From NCBI GenBank assembly GCA_023438885.1, contig JAEXPS010000043.1, forward strand, positions 1-6,872: DNA of 6,872 bases, read 5' to 3'. Positions 4,975 through 6,872 of the stretch are shown piece by piece. The notes under the pieces are model-generated. The model did not search any database and was not told where the DNA came from. It saw only the letters and a program-made list of their open reading frames with translations. The translations under genes were made by a program, and so were the position numbers. Numbering within the stretch: the first letter of the stretch is position 1; every line of letters starts with the position of its first letter. Source of the stretch: Actinomycetes bacterium. Its GTDB lineage: Bacteria; Actinomycetota; Actinomycetes; Actinomycetales; Cellulomonadaceae.

Positions 4975-6657
4975 GTGCGTCCCGATCCGATCGACCCCAC
5001 CACCACCGCCGCCTGGCAGGCGTTGTCCGAGCACGAGAGCACGTTGCGCCCCGACCTGCGCGGGTGGTTCGCCGCCGATCCGCAGCGTGCGGAGCGCCTG
5101 ACTTTCCAGCTCGCCGACCTCACCGTCGACCTCTCGAAGAACCTCGTCACCGACGAGACGCTCGCGCTCCTCGTCGCGCTGGCGGAGCAGACCGACGTGC
5201 CCGGCCGATTCGCCGCGATGCTGGCCGGCGAGCGCATCAACGTCACCGAGGACCGCGCAGTGCTCCACACCGCGCTGCGCCGCCCGTCGGGCGCCACGCC
5301 CGCGCTCGTCGTCGACGGGCAGCACGTGGACGATGACGTACAGGAAGTGCTGGCCAAGGTGTACGCCTTCGCCGACCGCGTGCGCTCGGGCGTCTGGACG
5401 GGCGCCACCGGCGAGCGCGTGCGCACCGTCGTCAACATCGGCATCGGCGGCTCGGACCTCGGGCCCGCGATGGCGTACGAGGCGCTCAAGCCCTACGTCG
5501 AGGACGGCCTCGAGCTGCGGTTCGTCTCCAACATCGACCCGACCGACCTCGCCGAGAAGACCAAGGACCTCGACCCGGCGACCACACTGTTCATCGTCGC
5601 CTCGAAGACGTTCGGCACCCTGGAGACGCTGACCAACGCCCGCCTCGCCCGTGCCTGGCTGTGGGACCGGCTCGTGGACGAGGGCCGCATCGACGACACC
5701 GACGAGGCCCGGACCGCCGCTGTCGCACGGCACTTCGTCGCCGTCTCCACCGCCCTGGACAAGGTCGCCGCATTCGGCATCGACCCGAGCAACGCGTTCG
5801 GCTTCTGGGACTGGGTCGGCGGTCGCTACTCCGTCGACTCGGCGATCGGGCTCAGCCTGGCGATCGCCATCGGGCCGGAGGGCTTCGCGGAGTTCCTGGC
5901 CGGCTTCCACCTGGTCGACGAGCACATGGCGCGCACGCCGCTCGCGGCCAACGTGCCCGTGCTGATGGGCCTGCTCAACGTGTGGTACGTCGACTTCCTC
6001 GGCGCCCACACCCATGCCGTGCTGCCCTACTCGCAGTACCTGCACCGCTTCCCGGCGTACCTGCAGCAGCTGACGATGGAGTCCAACGGCAAGTCGGTGC
6101 GCTGGGACGGCTCGCCGGTGACCACGGCCACCGGCGAGGTGTTCTGGGGCGAGCCCGGCACCAACGGCCAGCACGCGTTCTACCAGCTGATCCACCAAGG
6201 CACCCGGCTGATTCCCGCCGACTTCATCGCCGTCGCCAACCCTGCGCACCCGCTGCGCGACGGCGACACCGACGTCCACGCGCTGTTCCTGGCGAACTAC
6301 TTCGCGCAGACCAAGGCCCTGGCCTTCGGCAAGACGGCCGACGAGGTGCGCGCCGAAGGCACGCCCGAGGAGATCGTGCCGGCGCGCGTGTTCTCCGGGA
6401 ACCGGCCGACGACGTCGATCCTCGCCCCCGCGCTCACCCCGTCCGTGATGGGGCAGCTCATCGCGCTGTACGAGCACATCACGTTCGTGCAGGGGATCGT
6501 GTGGGGCATCGACTCGTTCGACCAATGGGGCGTCGAGCTCGGCAAGAAGCTGGCGCTGGAGATCGCGCCGGCCGTCGCCGGCGATCAGGCGGTGCTGGCG
6601 GCCCAGGACCCGTCGACGCGGTCACTGATCACGCGCTACCTCGAGCTGCGCGCCTGA
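4975..6657 (+). CDS. pgi: Glucose-6-phosphate isomerase
   Basis: This 560-residue cytoplasmic enzyme interconverts glucose 6-phosphate and fructose 6-phosphate in glycolysis and gluconeogenesis. The full-length bacterial/eukaryotic-type family is about 550 residues, and the sequence is complete. The sugar-phosphate-binding loop is NIGIGGSDLGPAMAYEAL (154-171), and VASKTF (208-213) follows. Signature 1 is WDWVGGRYSVDSAIG (278-292) with Arg284. The ring-opening and proton-transfer residues are recognisable as Glu369 in MESNGKSVRW and His400 in GTNGQHAFYQLIHQG. Signature 2 is GIVWGIDSFDQWGVELGKKLA (507-527) with catalytic Lys524. Glu-to-His spacing is 31, as in the E. coli enzyme (Glu355, His386). 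The GTG start is set by the AGGAG five bases upstream and gives the usual N-terminal helix. It is divergent from a PfkB kinase; downstream is non-coding repeat DNA, so it is probably monocistronic. Confidence 0.98.
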   Translation: MRPDPIDPTTTAAWQALSEHESTLRPDLRGWFAADPQRAERLTFQLADLTVDLSKNLVTDETLALLVALAEQTDVPGRFAAMLAGERINVTEDRAVLHTALRRPSGATPALVVDGQHVDDDVQEVLAKVYAFADRVRSGVWTGATGERVRTVVNIGIGGSDLGPAMAYEALKPYVEDGLELRFVSNIDPTDLAEKTKDLDPATTLFIVASKTFGTLETLTNARLARAWLWDRLVDEGRIDDTDEARTAAVARHFVAVSTALDKVAAFGIDPSNAFGFWDWVGGRYSVDSAIGLSLAIAIGPEGFAEFLAGFHLVDEHMARTPLAANVPVLMGLLNVWYVDFLGAHTHAVLPYSQYLHRFPAYLQQLTMESNGKSVRWDGSPVTTATGEVFWGEPGTNGQHAFYQLIHQGTRLIPADFIAVANPAHPLRDGDTDVHALFLANYFAQTKALAFGKTADEVRAEGTPEEIVPARVFSGNRPTTSILAPALTPSVMGQLIALYEHITFVQGIVWGIDSFDQWGVELGKKLALEIAPAVAGDQAVLAAQDPSTRSLITRYLELRA

Positions 6658-6670
6658 CGCCCCCGCCGCG

Positions 6671-6748
6671 CTCCTCACCCTCCCTCCTCACCCTCCTTCC
6701 TCCCCCTCCCTCCTCCTCCCGCCTCGCCCTCACCCTCCTTCCTCCCCC
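6671..6748. repeat. C/T-rich tract downstream of pgi
   Basis: Seventy-eight nucleotides with only five purines on the plus strand, built from CCT, CCCT and CTTCCT words. A 20-nt segment occurs twice exactly, at 6687-6706 and 6729-6748, 42 bp apart; the word CCTCACCCTCC also occurs at 6673 and 6686. The minus strand is correspondingly G-rich with several GGG runs, so quadruplex or triplex structure is possible. It is non-coding as far as I can tell. Confidence 0.85.
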
Positions 6749-6749
6749 G

Positions 6750-6800
6750 GCCAACTCGACATTTCGGCACGCGCTCGACAGTTCCATCTGTCGAGTTGGC
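6750..6800. repeat. 12-bp inverted repeat flanking a 27-nt centre
   Basis: GCCAACTCGACA at 6750-6761 is the exact reverse complement of 6789-6800. The homology continues outward approximately: pyrimidine-rich sequence precedes the left arm and purine-rich GGGAGGGAGGG follows the last right-hand copy at 6862-6872, so the cluster looks like a larger imperfect inverted structure cut by the window edge. Confidence 0.8.
6774..6795 (+). terminator. Hairpin 116 nt after the pgi stop, possible terminator
   Basis: CTCGACAG (6774-6781) and CTGTCGAG (6788-6795) form a perfect 8-bp stem with a TTCCAT loop. It is the only strong simple hairpin downstream of pgi on the plus strand. No T-run follows, so intrinsic termination would be non-canonical; it may equally be just part of the repeat family. 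Confidence 0.4.
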
Positions 6801-6872
6801 GGCGAAGTGTCGAGTTGGCGGGAGCGGGGGTGTCGAGTTGGCGGCGAAGTGTCGAGTTGGCGGGAGGGAGGG
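6789..6872 (+). repeat. Two tandem 42-bp units, each with two TGTCGAGTTGGCGG boxes
   Basis: TGTCGAGTTGGCGG occurs exactly at 6789, 6808, 6831 and 6850. Spacers alternate CGAAG, a 9-nt purine/GC spacer, CGAAG, and a similar 9-nt spacer. This makes two 42-bp units, 6789-6830 and 6831-6872, differing at two positions only, both in the 9-nt spacer. With CTCGACA at 6755 and 6774 there are six core copies within about 100 bp. The second unit ends at the last base of the window, so more copies may follow. Confidence 0.92.

Noticed and set aside
4896..5489. N-terminal extension of the PfkB kinase into the pgi gene
   Set aside because: The family's first strand begins right after GTG 4895; the upstream sequence is Ser/Arg/Ala-rich antisense of pgi.
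4963..6525. Long minus-strand open frame (520 codons) opposite pgi
   Set aside because: The pgi reading is unambiguous with all catalytic motifs. The antisense product is compositionally biased and has no recognisable domain.
55..6657. A novel multi-gene system such as defence, secondary metabolism or mobile cargo
   Set aside because: The genes are ordinary sugar-uptake, sugar-kinase, isomerase and acetyltransferase families. Novelty, if any, lies in the regulatory dyads and the repeat cluster, not in a new gene system.
6789..6872. CRISPR array
   Set aside because: Repeats are only 14 bp with 5- and 9-nt spacers that are themselves repeated, and there are no cas genes nearby.

Overview
The window is chromosomal DNA from a high-GC Gram-positive bacterium (Actinomycetota). 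The signs are very high G+C with G/C-ending codons, frequent GTG starts, an actinobacterial-style ROK regulator, -10 boxes of the TANNNT type placed 7 nt before start codons (leaderless transcription), and long antisense shadow frames typical of such DNA. I cannot name the genus. The content is mainly carbohydrate uptake, regulation and central sugar phosphate metabolism. I see no transposase, phage gene, CRISPR array, defence gene, tRNA or rRNA.

Region 1 (1-2633, minus strand) is a sugar-uptake unit. A ROK-family repressor-type regulator (1458-2633) is followed after 74 bp by a lipoprotein solute-binding protein of a carbohydrate ABC importer (55-1383). Past its stop, at the left edge, a short open frame may be the start of the next gene of the operon. 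That would normally be a permease, and its first codons run into a 13-base G/C homopolymer. The ROK promoter carries a TTAGTA-N9-TACTAA inverted repeat between and over the promoter elements, which suggests autoregulation and sugar-dependent control of the whole unit.

Region 2 (2634-2915) is a 282-bp divergent spacer. It holds the ROK promoter/operator, two overlapping short palindromes and a TGTCTCA-N5-TGAGACA inverted repeat. Region 3 (2916-4007, plus strand) is a tandem-domain GNAT acetyltransferase of unknown substrate. It converges with the next gene at a 6-bp gap.

Region 4 (4014-6657) is a divergent pair: a PfkB-family sugar kinase of unknown substrate (minus, 4014-4895) and glucose-6-phosphate isomerase pgi (plus, 4975-6657). 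Their 79-bp spacer has a -10-like box facing each way and a near-perfect 17-bp palindrome between them. Sugar taken up by region 1 could be phosphorylated and enter glycolysis through pgi, but no physical operon links the two regions.

Region 5 (6658-6872) is non-coding and structured. It has a 78-nt C/T-rich tract, then six copies of a TGTCGAG core in mixed orientation, forming a hairpin and two tandem 42-bp units (40 of 42 bases identical) that run to the last base of the window. This repeat cluster is the least ordinary part of the sequence.
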